From Loripinus fragilis (taxonomy: Eukaryota > Mollusca > Bivalvia > Lucinida > Lucinidae): a stretch of DNA of 64,000 bases. The stretch lies in NCBI GenBank assembly GCA_964019695.1, contig OZ026517.1:77851252-77915251 (forward strand). Direction: 5' to 3'. The translations under genes were made by a program, and so were the position numbers. How positions within the stretch are numbered: position 1 is the first letter of the stretch; each line of letters opens with the position of its first letter. Below are positions 1-11,660 of the stretch, piece after piece. The notes under the pieces were generated by a model, which worked only from the letters and a program-made list of their open reading frames with translations, ran no database searches and was not told the origin of the DNA.

Positions 1-1116
1 TTTTCTTTGTAGACCTTGCAAAGAATCTCTAAATTGATAGCCAGGAATAGTAATTTTGCCTTGAAAGAGGCTTAAACATCACAATGTGACGTCACTAGCA
101 TAATTTTGACTAGGCGTAAAATCGAAACATTCAAGCAATCCTTCTTTTACTGATGCAAAATTAGGACAAGGTCGTAGCAAGAAGATTTCTTGCTCGTGTA
201 GCGGGTCGCTGACATCGACGGAGCGTAGGTATCAACGTTTTTTATAAACGTCAATCTCTAAAACTTCGTATACACAAACCCAAGAGTATCTGTGTTGAAC
301 TTAATGTTAGATAATACTCGCACTAACAGATTAACACAAATTTTAGAAGATTTAACACGCTAGCGTTGCGAACAATGACTGGCGACGCACTCAAAGTTGA
401 CGTCAATGTTGCAACGTCAAATTTTTAGAGGATTTGTATGACGTTTTGCATGTGTGTGAGTTTGTATGATGGAAATAAGCATTGTGTAGAACACTAGGAC
501 TGTAGAAATCACAATTAAATATTTTACGTGAATTTTTGTCGGACCACTCCATATTTAAGCTAACATAGTGATATTGTTCGCGTTAGTGTAGTGTTAGCTG
601 TTGCATCACAACTGTCAAATTTGTGGCGAAATGACAGGGAATCTAATTGCAAACAGAAAACATTTAAACCAGATTTTGGGGTCTTTTTGTGTACGTCCAA
701 AATGCGATTAATCCAATTTTGAGGCTAACGTTACGTCATGTGTTAACGGAGTCACTAGAATTGAAATTTTTGTGCGAAAACATCGCATTTGTCCCAAACA
801 ATAATTATAAATAACACAAATTTGCACAGTTTTTGATAGGCCACAAATATGCGCATCGGAAGAGTGGTGCGTTTTCATTGGACATGAGTATACTTGAGCA
901 GGAATGTTAGATTCTATTTATCACATGACATTTAAACTACTTTTAATTCGCGTTTTTGGCCCGAAAGCGTCAAGATTTTGCCATATACATATGTCTATGC
1001 TACTGAGGTCATATACTAAATATGTAAACCATTACTACTGTACATCCAAGAATTCGGTGGACTAAAATTTTGCACATGCATATGATAAAACACTGCCTAA
1101 TATACTATAATTGCAT
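1..1116. other. Non-coding flank, no gene recognised
   Basis: No open frame of note. The sequence is relatively rich in CpG-containing words (GACGTCAC, ACGTCAA). About 895-1030 resembles 34857-34985, so its right part belongs to a dispersed repeat. Confidence 0.6.
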
Positions 1117-1125
1117 ATTTATGAT

Positions 1126-3646
1126 GGCACTGTCTCCGGGTCCGGTACCGGACCTCTAGACTACGGGGCTACGGGTCCGGTACCGGACCCCTAGACTATG
1201 ATTCTATGGGTCCGGTACCAGACACCGAGCCACGCCTATGAGGACTGTCTCGGGGTCCGGTAGTTTGTGAAACAACTACTGATTAGTCTAGGGATACGGG
1301 TCCGTACCTGCACGTATATGTAGTAACAGTTTTTTACCAACAAAACCTCATGTTGAAGTTCCACTTTGCTCCTCAAAGGGAAACCAATCTGTATTTACTG
1401 TCATGCGTCACACTATTCAAACAATTAAACTTATACAAAAGGTATATAAATAATAACGGTAAAGAAAAAAAAAGAACTTATCTCACCTGTAACAAATCAA
1501 TTATCTTCTCATCTTCAATTAAAGGAACCAATTAAACTATTTGTTGGCAGCTGATTAGTGATATGAGTGAGTAGTGTCAAATGAGCTTACACAGTCTGTA
1601 GTGTAGATTAGCTTTCAAAGAGACTCACTACTGGGACAATGAGTCTTTTTTCTGTCTTTCTTTTAAACAACTGATATGATCCAAAAAGGAAATGATTTTT
1701 TAGCATAAATACAAACAGTGTTGAACAAGATCAGACTGCTCATACGATAACAGTCTGATCTGGATCCACACTGTTTGCTGGAGAGACGTTACAAATGGAT
1801 ATCCTAAGGTTGAAGACTCGATCGCGGAAATGCATCTAAAATAATGACAAACAGTGATGAAAAAGATCAGACTGCTCCTATGATAACAGTCTGATCTCGG
1901 TTAACTCTATTTGCTACAGAGACGTTACAAATGGATCTACATAGGTTGAACGACTCAATCACGGAAATGCATCTAAAATTTACGTCTGCTGGAGTTATCT
2001 GCTGCATGGAAATGCTTACGCCAACGGCTAATTTCGCCGTGGTTCCTGATCAGACTGTTCCTAGGAGAGCAGTCAGATTTGAGTCCAAACTGTTTGCTAT
2101 ACAAAGACGTCTTACGGACAGACAAACATTGCGAATCCGGTTCAGGCCACTCCTAGGATAGCAGTTTGATACGGGTTCACACTGTTTGCTACAAAGACGG
2201 CTTATGGGTCGTTATGTCAGGGAAATGCAACTTATGCTTACGTCAATGGCCAATATCCGTGTACAGACAAACATTTGGGACCAGGATCAGACTGCTCCTA
2301 TGAGATCTGGGTCAATATTGATTGCTTCAAAGACGTCTTTAAATAACGAACTAGTAGACGACATATGGGTCGTTATGTAAGGAAAATGCAACTTATGCTT
2401 ACGTCAATGGCTAATTTCTCCGTACAGACAAACATTGTGGACCTGGATCAGACTGCTCTTAGGAGAGCAGTTTAATCCGGATCCACACTGTTTGCTACAA
2501 AGACTGGACTGGAATAATCCAGCAGAACAAAAATGGCGTTTCGCTGGCGTGCTAATGATGGCCCAACATTGCTGGCTTAGTAGCTTTTTAATTGTTCAGG
2601 GGATCCTGATCAGTATTGCTAAGAAACCCTATATTTCTTATGATTTTTCAGGGGGAAGGGGCTGCGGAGCCCCCCCCCCCCCCCCCCCCCGCCCCCGTCC
2701 CCTCTGGATCATATATAGCTGTTTTGTTGTGAATAACGTCCTGTGCCAGCATGCTATTGCCGTGCCACCATCGGCCCATGCGTTTGGCTGGTGTTCGACA
2801 GTGGTCTGATTTTGTGTGCTTATTTGGTCTTAAGCTTTTGGGTGCTCAAAAGAACCGTCTCACCGCTGTGAATAACTTCCCATGCTAGTATGTTATATCG
2901 GGCCAAAATAGGCCCATGTTTTAAGCTGTTTTATTTTGAATAACTTCGGACCACCATCGGCCCATGCGTTTCACTGGTGGTTGTGGTGGATGGACGGGCG
3001 GACAGACAGACAGTTATGTGACCAATTAGCCGGTAAGAAAGCAATTAAACAATGCACCTGCAATCACCGTTTGCTTACTTCAATGAAAGTGCAAATTGGT
3101 ATTTACCTTTAGGTAAATAATCAAGTAGACAGATACCAACAATAAAATAATAATCACATTGAGACAAACACCAATTAAAGGACATCAAACCCTACGCCAA
3201 TTCACTGATGTGATAGTAAGTTCCCCCTTAGATTAATTACCTTTATTCATGACCTTATTGAAAAAATAAGGATAAGAAAAAAAATAAAAAGAATAAAGTA
3301 AGACAAATTATATCTAGTTATGTTTTTTTTCACTCTTGTCCGTTAAAAATCTTATACCTTTTGTATAAGCTTATACTTGTTTGAATAGTGTGACAGTAAA
3401 TACAGATGATCAAAGATGGCGGACGAAGCAAAGTGAAACTTCAACACGAGTTTTTGTTGGTAAAATAACAGTTACTACATATACGTGCAGGTACGGACAC
3501 GCATCCCCGTATCCCTAGACGTGTCGAGTAGTTGTTTCACAAACTACCGGACTCCGAGACAGTCCTCAAAGGCGTGACTCGGTGTCCGGTACCGGACCCG
3601 TAGCCCCGTAGTCTAGGGGTCCGGTACCGGACCCCGAGACAGTGCC
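1126..3646. mobile_element. MULE-like DNA element with long TIRs and 9-bp TSD
   Basis: This 2521-bp element is flanked by an exact 9-bp duplication ATTTATGAT (1117-1125 and 3647-3655). The ends begin GGCACTGTCTC and are inverted copies over roughly 340 bp (1126-1480 and 3310-3646). Each TIR carries repeats of the perfect palindrome GGGTCCGGTACCGGACCC. A 9-bp TSD with long TIRs fits the Mutator-like superfamily. No transposase is present. The interior (about 1700-2570) has diverged repeats around GATCAGACTGCTC and ACTGTTTGCT, a 21-base C run at 2670-2690, and a GACGGGCGGACAGACAGACAG stretch near 2995. Confidence 0.75.
1700..2570 (+). repeat. Diverged tandem units inside the MULE-like element
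   Basis: GATCAGACTG recurs near 1730, 1866, 2048, 2285 and 2446, each followed by a GATCC-type word and ACTGTTTGCT, with ACGTTACAAATGGAT or TTATGCTTACGTCAATGG between. The first spacing is about 136 bp, later ones irregular. Open frames here of up to 124 codons look incidental. Confidence 0.6.
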
Positions 3647-3655
3647 ATTTATGAT

Positions 3656-4020
3656 AGGAAAATAACTCTGGAATAAAATAAATTCCACATTTTCCCTCAT
3701 TGAATATCATAATAGCTACACCAAATTGTACTGACCCCAAACACAAAATATGACATCCCCTGATATATTGTTAACAAGATTTTGAAGCACATTCTCACCC
3801 CATCACTAGTTCCTCTATCAGACCACAAACTGTATAGAGCTGATGAGCTGCTTGACGATTTACACAGAATCAACCAGCATTTTATTGGATGAGTCTGTTT
3901 TTACTAGTATTACGAGACGGTGTTGGAAGATCCCTGTGATCATTTTCTTTAATCAATTATGGTTGTCTGGAATTACATTTTGGCATGCTAAATATGTTAC
4001 CCTGTGTCAACAAATCAATA
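3656..4020. other. Short unique stretch, nothing recognised
   Basis: This AT-rich sequence lies between two DNA elements and shows no coding or repeat signal. Confidence 0.5.
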
Positions 4021-4479
4021 CAGTCAACCCTCTTTATAACAACACTGTTTGATCCAAGCTATCTTTGACGTTAAAGAGAATTTGCTGTTATAAAGAAATT
4101 CCGATAATCATTTGGTAAAAGAAAATATTGTACAAATGAATTAAAAATGCTATTATTCTAAATGTATACATCAGTTCAATTTCATATTGCATCAAAATGC
4201 ACAAAGCTTCCCACTTATCAAGTGAGACAGAAACATGTTCATGCAAAAAGACCTTGTTCTGGTCACAAAATTGTCTGACACATGGTAACAATTCTGTTAT
4301 AATGAATTTATTTTCAATAGAAATTGTATATCTGTTCCCAGAAGATACTGTCAGTGTCGTTAAGTGAATATTCTGTTATAAAGAGGGAATTTTAATGGAA
4401 ACAGATCCGTTCCCAGCAATTTTATGTTGAATATTGAATATTCTGTTATAACGAGTGACGTTATAAAGAGTTTTGACTG
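4021..4479. mobile_element. Tc1/mariner-type MITE
   Basis: Inverted ends CAGTCAACCCTCTTTATAAC and the reverse complement of CAGTCAAAACTCTTTATAAC are flanked by TA at 4019-4020 and 4480-4481. It is 459 bp and has no transposase. Sub-copies of TGTTATAAAGAG occur inside. Confidence 0.8.
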
Positions 4480-4535
4480 TATTTGGAGAACACACACAGA
4501 AAGGACACTTCAAGTTAAAACATTGTTTAAATATA

Positions 4536-6083
4536 GCAAGAAGTGAGCAAAGCTCACATACCCCCGGCGGTAGCCATCAGAGGTTGTAACACTTTCAGAG
4601 AAAAGACAAAATTGTCAAAGATTTCATAATGCTAAATCAATTATTTTCTGAGAAAACTTTGATGAAAAATGTCCATATGTGTTATATAAGAGTGACAGAA
4701 GGAAAAATTGAAAATTTGAAAAAAGAAGCAAAATGAGGGTTAGCACCTTAATTTTAATTTACACAATTCACTTTGCCTACCTGAAAGTGTACATTTCATA
4801 ATCCTAAATCAAGTAGTTGCTGAGAAAACTCTGACAAAAACGTCCATACGTGATGTATAGGAGTGACAGAAGGAAAAATTGAAAAAGAAGGCAAAATGAG
4901 CTTTAGCATCTTTATTTTCATTTACACAATACACTTAGCCTACCTGAAGGTGTAAACAAAATTTGAAAACACTGGCTCCAATAGGAACCGAGAAATCTGC
5001 GACAGAAGTTTTCATTGGAGAGAAAGAAAAATGAACAAATAAAGGCACTGATAACCAAAATGATAACCAAAATGTGTCTGTTCTTTTGTTACACCATACA
5101 ACTAATCACTATCAATCTTCCTACCAAATTTAAGAATCCTAACTCAAGTAGTTGCTGAGAAATCTTTGACAAAATGAGCTTTAGCATCTTTATTTTCATT
5201 TACACAATACACTTAGCCTACCTGAAGGTGTAAACAAAACTTGAAAACACTGGCTCCAATAGGAACAGAGAAATCTGTGACAGAAGTTTACATTGGAGAG
5301 AAAGAAAAATGAACAAATAAAGGGACTGATAACCAAAATAATAACCAAAATGTGTCTGTTCTTTTGTTACACCATACAACTAATCACTATCAATCTTCGT
5401 ACCAAATTTAAGAATCCTAACTCAAGTAGTTGCTGAGAAATCTTTGACAGAACCGAGAAATCTGCGACAGAAATTTTCATTGGAGAGAAAGAAAAATGAA
5501 CAAATAAAGGCACTGATAACCAAAATGAGTCTGTTCTTTTGTTACACGATACAACTAATCACTATCAAGCTTCGTACCAAATTTCAGAATCCTAACTCAA
5601 GTAGTTGCTGAGAAATCTTTGACAGAAAAAAATGTCCATATATATGTATTATATAAGAGTGAAAGAAGGAAAAAATGAAAAATTGAAAAAAGAAGGCAAA
5701 ATGAGGATTAGCATCTTAATTCCCATTAACACAGTACACTTTGCCTTCCTGAAGGTGTACAAGAAATTTTAAAACACTGGCTCCAATAGGAGCTGAGAAA
5801 TCTGTGACAGAAGTTTCCATTGGAGAGAAAGAAAAAAGAACAAATAAAGAGACTGATAAGCAATATGTGGCTGTTTTTTTTGTTACACAATACAACTCAT
5901 CACTATCAAGCTTTGTACCAAATTTCAGAATCCTAACCAAAGTAGTTGCTGAGAAATCTTTGACAGAAAAAAAAAGTTTACAGACAGACAGACAAACCAA
6001 CAAACAGACAGACAAACAAACATAATTACAGAAAAAGCAAAAACTATATACCCCCTATATACTTCGTACCGGGGGTATAAAAA
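4536..6083. mobile_element. ORF-less dispersed element with internal tandem repeats
   Basis: The body has 4-5 diverged copies of a roughly 250-300 bp unit (landmarks ACTGGCTCCAATAGGA, CAAGTAGTTGCTGAGAAATC, GTTACACCATACAACTAATC). The left end has ACATACCCCCGGCGG. The right end has a CAGACAGACAGACAAAC tract and ACCGGGGGTATA, making short inverted ends. No protein is encoded; the 73-99 codon frames near 5716-6025 are repeat artefacts. Confidence 0.65.
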
Positions 6084-6795
6084 TCTGATGAAAAGGGGCA
6101 TAAAGCTTTTATGGAGCAGGAAACATAGAAAATCATGAATTTGAATTTGAGGAACAAGGGAACACAGTGATTCATAGGAACAAATGAATGGGTACCTGCT
6201 GGGAAGGCCACAATATTTTCTTGTATGCCAAACCTCTGTGAACCTGATTTAGGCACAGAATCGTTATCATGGCCTCACTTGGAATTGGATGGAACTGTTT
6301 AGATAATGAAAAGAAAACCCTTCTCTCAAAAATGTACTACTAACACGTTACTTCATCTTATAATAAAACAGTATAATAATTTATTGATAGTCAACTGAAG
6401 GCAATGCTCCCTACAAAGGTGCATTTAGAGAAAAGTATAAAATCAGATGCGTAAATGAGGACAACAGCCAATTTGACAATCCCTTTTATAAATATCACCA
6501 ATTAGGCGGTCCATAGAATTATTAAATTCTAAAGTTCATTGTGCGATCAAACTACACCTATAAAATTAATCACCAAAAAGTGATGTCCACTGAAATCCTG
6601 GAAACACAGTACGCGTACATATGTAAACCACTAGGGTTTTATCAATTTTATTACATGGTATTATATCACTTCCAGACGCGACATCATGTGATAAACTAAT
6701 TTTCACACAAGATTGCAGACAGCCCAAAATCTCCATAATCTCTTAGGGCCACTTGATGTAACTCGGACCCTCTTTTATGGAATGAAAAAATACCC
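6084..6795. other. No gene recognised; part of an old dispersed repeat
   Basis: The segment around 6609-6720 (ATATGTAAACCACTAGGGTT onward) resembles 37412-37500, so it is the right part of the dispersed repeat whose left part is seen at 895-1030 and 34857-34985. Confidence 0.5.
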
Positions 6796-6799
6796 TTAA

Positions 6800-6993
6800 C
6801 CCTTTTCCCAGCAGTCAAGTCTTTTTGTCTACTCTCTCATCTGCTAATGTTCTTATGTAGCCTATATTGCAAACACTATGTACCAAGGTCAGACTGCTCC
6901 CTTAGGGGTGCTTCCATGAAAAAAATCTGGTCTGGTCTGAAGTATATTTGAATATAAGAGCAGACATTACAAAAAATAGTGAGGGGATAAGGG
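6800..6993. mobile_element. MITE with TTAA target site (piggyBac-like)
   Basis: The ends CCCTT and AAGGG are flanked by TTAA on both sides (6796-6799 and 6994-6997). It is about 194 bp and contains GGTCAGACTGCTCCC in the middle. TTAA with C-rich ends suggests a piggyBac-derived MITE. Diverged relatives lie at about 7703-7890, 8170-8406 and 16934-17130. Confidence 0.6.
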
Positions 6994-7309
6994 TTAAAAT
7001 GTATTACGACAATCATTGAAGGTTCAGATCTTAAGATTTGCACTAATTGCTATAAAGGCATGACAGATATAAAATGTGATTTGAAAATTCTTACCAAAAC
7101 CAATTGTATATCAGTCACAAGGATATTGATTATGGCACTTATCTTCATTGTCACCGTAATCAATATTTCATGGGTGAAAGTTCAAAATTTAAAAAATCCT
7201 GAATTTTAGAAATCAGTATCTTAAAACTTGTAGTATACCTACCAAATGGCACATACATGGCAGTACATAACGATTTCATTGAGGCGAGGCTTACAACAAG
7301 AGCCTAGTT

Positions 7310-7520
7310 CAACCTCAGTTTGAGTTTATGCTTTATGTCTCAAATAACAATTTTCAGTCATGTTGGGACAACTTCCCGTCTTCCTAGGTTGAACCAGTAC
7401 TAAGCAACTGATAAAGTATCTTGCTCAAGGACACAACACAGTGACTCTGAATAGTCTCGAACTAGCAACTCTTTGATCCCCTGTCTAACCCTCTACCAAC
7501 TGAACCACTGCACTCCTCAA
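7310..7520 (-). mobile_element. tRNA-derived SINE, family B
   Basis: On the minus strand a tRNA-like head carries a box A-like TGGTTCAGTTGGTAGAGGG and a box B-like TAGTTCGAGAC. The body has GTGTCCTTGAGCAAGATAC and TACTGGTTCAACCTAGGAAG. The same body recurs at 39106-39270. The 3' end is approximate. Confidence 0.65.
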
Positions 7521-7702
7521 CTGAGTATTGTGATAATATTTCCAAACACATTTTTTATCTTTCCCTAAATAATGAATGCTATTTTACTAGAATTTACTGA
7601 TTCACAAATTTTGTTGAATCCTTTATAATTTGAAGTTTGTGAAGGATTCATCAAAGTTCATATATCAGTAAAATCCACAAATTTTTTACTCTTTTCTTTC
7701 TA

Positions 7703-7890
7703 GCGGCGACTCTTGTAGTCTGCTGATGATCTTTTCAGACAGTTTCGACCCAGATCAGTCCAGGTGATAGGACTTGATGTGGATCCAAACTGTTAGTTGC
7801 ACAAAGACATTTTTTAAAAAAGTTAATTTTGAAAAGAATCAGCAGATGACAGAAAAGCATGAATATTTACCCAGCATGCAAAGAGTTAAT
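7703..7890. mobile_element. Diverged relative of the TTAA MITE
   Basis: It contains TCAGTCCAGG and GATGTGGATCCAAACTGTTA and ends CAAAGAGTTAATT, in the same order as in 6800-6993. It is degraded. Confidence 0.4.
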
Positions 7891-8169
7891 TCCTTTTAAT
7901 TCATATTAGGTCATCAAAATGATTTTTACATAACTGCTACTCATGGATTTTATTGAGCTTTAAATCCCACAACATATCCAATTGCATGAAAACTCCTATC
8001 ATCAGGATGCCTGAGTGAACAAACTAACCTAGGCCTTTTGAAAGGACTCACAGTTCATATAATTACTTTGCAAATATGACAAAGTTTAAGATAGGGCTAG
8101 GATAACTCTCAATATTTGAAAGGGACTGTAGATCTACTGTATGTATAATGAATAGTAGTATTATAAAGG

Positions 8170-8406
8170 GACTGTATCCATTTCTCGCCATTCCCGACAA
8201 ATGTCATCTACTTTGTCACCTGTTGATGTACTTTGGCATTCTATATTGCAATCAATATGGACCCGGAACAGACTGCTCCCAAGTATGACCAGAGCTCATA
8301 GTGTTTGCTTCCATGATAAAGGCAGTAAAGAGAGTATTAGAATGTATGCAGCAGACACAATAAGCAGATGACAATTTCAGGAAAAAACACTGGCAGGATA
8401 AGGGTT
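8170..8406. mobile_element. Relative of the TTAA MITE
   Basis: It has TTCTCGCCATTCCCGACAAA at the left, CAATATGGACCCGGAACAG and ACTGCTCCCAAG in the middle, and GGCAGGATAAGGGTTAA at the right end. Confidence 0.5.
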
Positions 8407-9254
8407 AAGTACATAAATGTTAGTTTTTATATACATATAATTTTTAAAAAATCAGGTACAGTGCCATCAAAGGGGGAACAATAAATATGTATAAAATGTA
8501 CATGAATGATAAATATATAGAATATATGGCATCAACATGAGAAATGAGCATAAATGCAACATAACATGCCTACAGGCCTTTGCCAACAATCCAGACTCTG
8601 ATCAGTCTGAGCATATCCACAGGACATATCAAGGCATTCATGAGTCCCCCCCCCCCTCAAATGAGAGTGGACTACTGTTTCCATCTAAAAATACTAAACC
8701 TACTTCCCCTGTTCCAAAGCCTTTGTTTACAACGGTTCTGGTTCCCTAATCCCTTTGTTCCCTTCATTTTAAGACCTTTGTAATAGTGTTCCCCTGACAT
8801 AAATGCCCTAATTACCCTGTTTCCCAAATCCCTAAGTGGGCCTCAATTAATGTGAAAATTGAACTGCTCATAATTAAGGTGGGGGGGGGGGGTAATTGAT
8901 CTTTGACAGCTGTTGAAGGCCACCAAGGGATCTTGTGTTGCATTGAAGCTCAAATATGAATAAGAAAACCCTGCTCCAAATCAAGAATACCTCTTTATCA
9001 CAATACATTTAACACAGTTAGTGAAATTAAGCAATGTATCAACGGGCACCTTGCAATTGCGAATTTTTTGCAATTAGCAATGATATCTTTTGCACACTTT
9101 TTGCAATTTCAATTGTGCACTATTTTCACATCCCAATCAGGATCAATTAGTGGCCTGGAAATGATGACTTGTACAGGTAACTGTACATATGAAATGCATA
9201 CTTAGTGATTTTTCCCCCTGTTCTTTCTTAATCTACAATGCCTGTGCAATGAAG
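8407..9254. other. No gene; homopolymer tracts
   Basis: It contains C and G runs near 8646 and 8880 and a TTTTTGCAATT-rich stretch near 9050-9110. The two overlapping frames at 8537-8783 have no recognisable features. Confidence 0.5.
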
Positions 9255-9720
9255 TCAGTGAAGTTTTCACCGACGGCACATTTAAATGTTCAAAGTTCTT
9301 TTTTTAATGTGTACAATATACTTTGATTATGCAACAGACATTATGTAAGACGTAATTTATATCTTGAACCTACCACCATTCCCATAGACTTCGAAGTAGC
9401 TATACATACAGTGGGTCGAGAAGCTATTCCATCAGCTACCATCAAGTGCTGCAGATTTCACTTGGGCCAAACATGGTGGCGGAAGATCCACACTATAGGG
9501 CTTGGTGCTCATTACAAAGATAACCAAAGTGAAATTAGAAAATGGCTTAAATGTGTTTTGGTTTGCACTCCAAACATGTGGGCTGGTATTCCCTCAGAGG
9601 AGAAGAAAACAATGACACAGAATTGTTTCATGCTCACTTTAACGGACAGTTCTACGCATCTCATCCAACCTTTTTATATTCAACAAGTTGTATCTAGCTG
9701 TTATGTTTTTCAACTACCTT
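9255..9720 (+). pseudogene. Relic of a MULE transposase
   Basis: Broken plus-strand frames give FTDGTFKCSKF near 9265-9300, then after stops IPIDFEVAIHTVGREAIPSA and TIKCCRFHLGQTWWRKIHTI up to about 9560. DGTFK, then DFExA, then CxFHxxQxxWRKI is the motif order of MULE-type transposases. The part between DGTFK and DFE is much shorter than normal, so there is a deletion. The frame from 9411 to 9725 is the longest intact piece. It is not a host gene. Confidence 0.7.
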
Positions 9721-9727
9721 ACTAACC

Positions 9728-10223
9728 CCTAATTTATTTGTAATGAGGTGAGTAAAAGTTGCAATTATGATATGCAGAATCGTGCGCAAATGAAGAAATC
9801 AAAGTGCGCAAAAGATATTCTGATGTGCACAAATAAAAAGCGCTGGTATCAATAGTAAGGTGTCAAGTATATATACAAAAATGTACAAGATATACATACA
9901 ATTGATTCTTTATAAGTCAAATTATGACAACTCAAATTACTTGTGTTGAAGTACAATTGGGATCTGATTGGATTCAGATCTGACCCTGAGGTTATGAAAC
10001 TGTTTTAATGCTCAACTCAACTAAGCATGAAATTTCATTTCTGATAAAGGGAACAATGATGAAAAATAAAAATACTTTTTTTTGCTTTCAAACTCTCAGA
10101 TGTTCTATTTATCATGCTCATAAATGTTGGCATTTTTCAGTTGAGCATGAAACAAGTTTTATAATCTCAAGGACAGGAAGAATATAGTGGAGTATAAGTT
10201 TTCTAGCACTTCTGTGCTATCAG
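9728..10223. other. No gene recognised
   Basis: AT-rich. GTGCGCAAAAGATATTC near 9811 is a loose inverted match to TGATATCTTTTGCACAC near 9082, so the MULE relic may sit inside a decayed TIR element. Confidence 0.4.
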
Positions 10224-11453
10224 AAGGTCCTAAACTAGACCATGAGCTGGTCCTAATACTCTTTCTTTTAGTATAGACTAGACCATGGGCTGGTCCTAAT
10301 ACTCTTTCTCTTAGTATGCACTAGACCATGGGCTGGTCCTAATACTCTTTCTCTTAGTATGCACTAGACCATGGGCTGGTCCTAATACTCTTTCTCTTAG
10401 TATAAACTGGTCCTAATACTCTTTCTCTTAGTATGCACTAGACCATGGGCTGGTCCTAATACTCTTTCTGTTAGTATACACTAGACCATGGGCTGGTCCT
10501 AATACTCTTTCTCTTAGTATGCACTGGACCATGTGCTGGTCCTAATACCCCTTTTCTTAGTATGCACTGGTCCTAATACTCTTTCTCTTAGAATGCACTA
10601 GACCATGGGCTGGTTTTAACACTCTTTCTCTTAGTATGCACTGGTCCTAATTCTCTTTCTCTTAGTATGCACTAGACCATGGGCTGGTCCTAATACTCTT
10701 CGTCTTAGTATGCACTAGACCATGGGCTGGTCCTAATACTCTTTCTCTTAGTATGCACTGGTCCATGTGCTGGTCCTAATACTCTTTCTCTTAGTATGCA
10801 CTGGACCATGTGCTGGTCCTAATACTCTTTCTTTTAGTATGCACTGGTCCTAATACTCTTTCTCTTAGAATGCACTAACCATGGGCTGGTCCTAATACTC
10901 TTCGTCTTAGTATGCACTAGACCATGGGCTGATCCTAATACTCTTTCTCTCAGTAGACCATGGGCTGGTCTTAATACTCTTCGTCTTAGTATGCCATAGA
11001 TAATGGGCTGGTCCTAATACTCTTTCTCTTAGTATGCACTGGACCATGTGCTGGTCCTAAACCTCTTTCTCTTAGTATGCACTGGTCCTAATACTCTTTC
11101 TCTTAGAATGCACTAGACCATGGGCTGGTCATAATACTCTTTCTCCTAGTATGCACTGGTCCTAATACTCTTTCTCTTAGTATGCACTAGACCAGGGGCT
11201 GGTCCTAATACTCTTCGTCTTAGTATGCACTAGACTGTGGGCTGGTCCTAATACTCTTCCTCTTGGTATGCACTAGATAATGGGCTGGTCCTAATTCTCT
11301 TTCTCTTAGTATGCACTAGACCATAGGCTGATCTTAATACTATTTCTTTCTTAGTATGCACTAGACCATGGGCTGGTCCTAATACACTTTCTCATTTAGT
11401 ATGCACTAGACCATGGACTGATCCTAATACTCTTTCTCTCTTAGTATGCACTA
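10224..11453 (+). repeat. 43-bp minisatellite with short deletion variants
   Basis: About 30 tandem units of the form CACTAGACCATGGGCTGG then TCCTAATACTCTTTCTCTTA. Full units are 43 bp. Units of about 31 bp lack AGACCATGGGCT. Within a full unit TAGACCA and TGGTCCTA form an imperfect hairpin. It lies about 3.2 kb beyond the GDAP2 stop codon. Confidence 0.95.
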
Positions 11454-11658
11454 CAGTTAAACCTGTCTTAAGCACCCACACAAAAATAGACAAAAGAAAC
11501 ATCTTAATGAAAAATGGTAGCTTAATGAAGGTGAAAGTATTGCAGAATGCTCCCATTGGAGCATTCTGCAATACTTTTGGCCTGCATTAAGCGCTAATCT
11601 GTCTTAAAAACAACTTTTGGTCTTCTTTTTGAGTGGCAGCTTAAGACAGGTTTTACTA
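11454..11658. mobile_element. Tc1/mariner-type MITE with perfect central hairpin
   Basis: The ends CAGTTAAACCTGTCTTAAG and the reverse complement of TAGTAAAACCTGTCTTAAG are flanked by TA at 11452-11453 and 11659-11660. Inside, AAAGTATTGCAGAATGCTCC and its exact reverse complement are separated by CATT. Length is 205 bp. Its left edge abuts the minisatellite. Confidence 0.85.
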
Positions 11659-11660
11659 TA

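Noticed and set aside
2435..2809. A 124-codon plus frame with a proline/arginine run
   Set aside because: The run is translation of a 21-base C homopolymer inside a MULE-like element.
5716..6025. Overlapping frames on both strands
   Set aside because: They lie in the tandem body and GACA-repeat end of a dispersed element.
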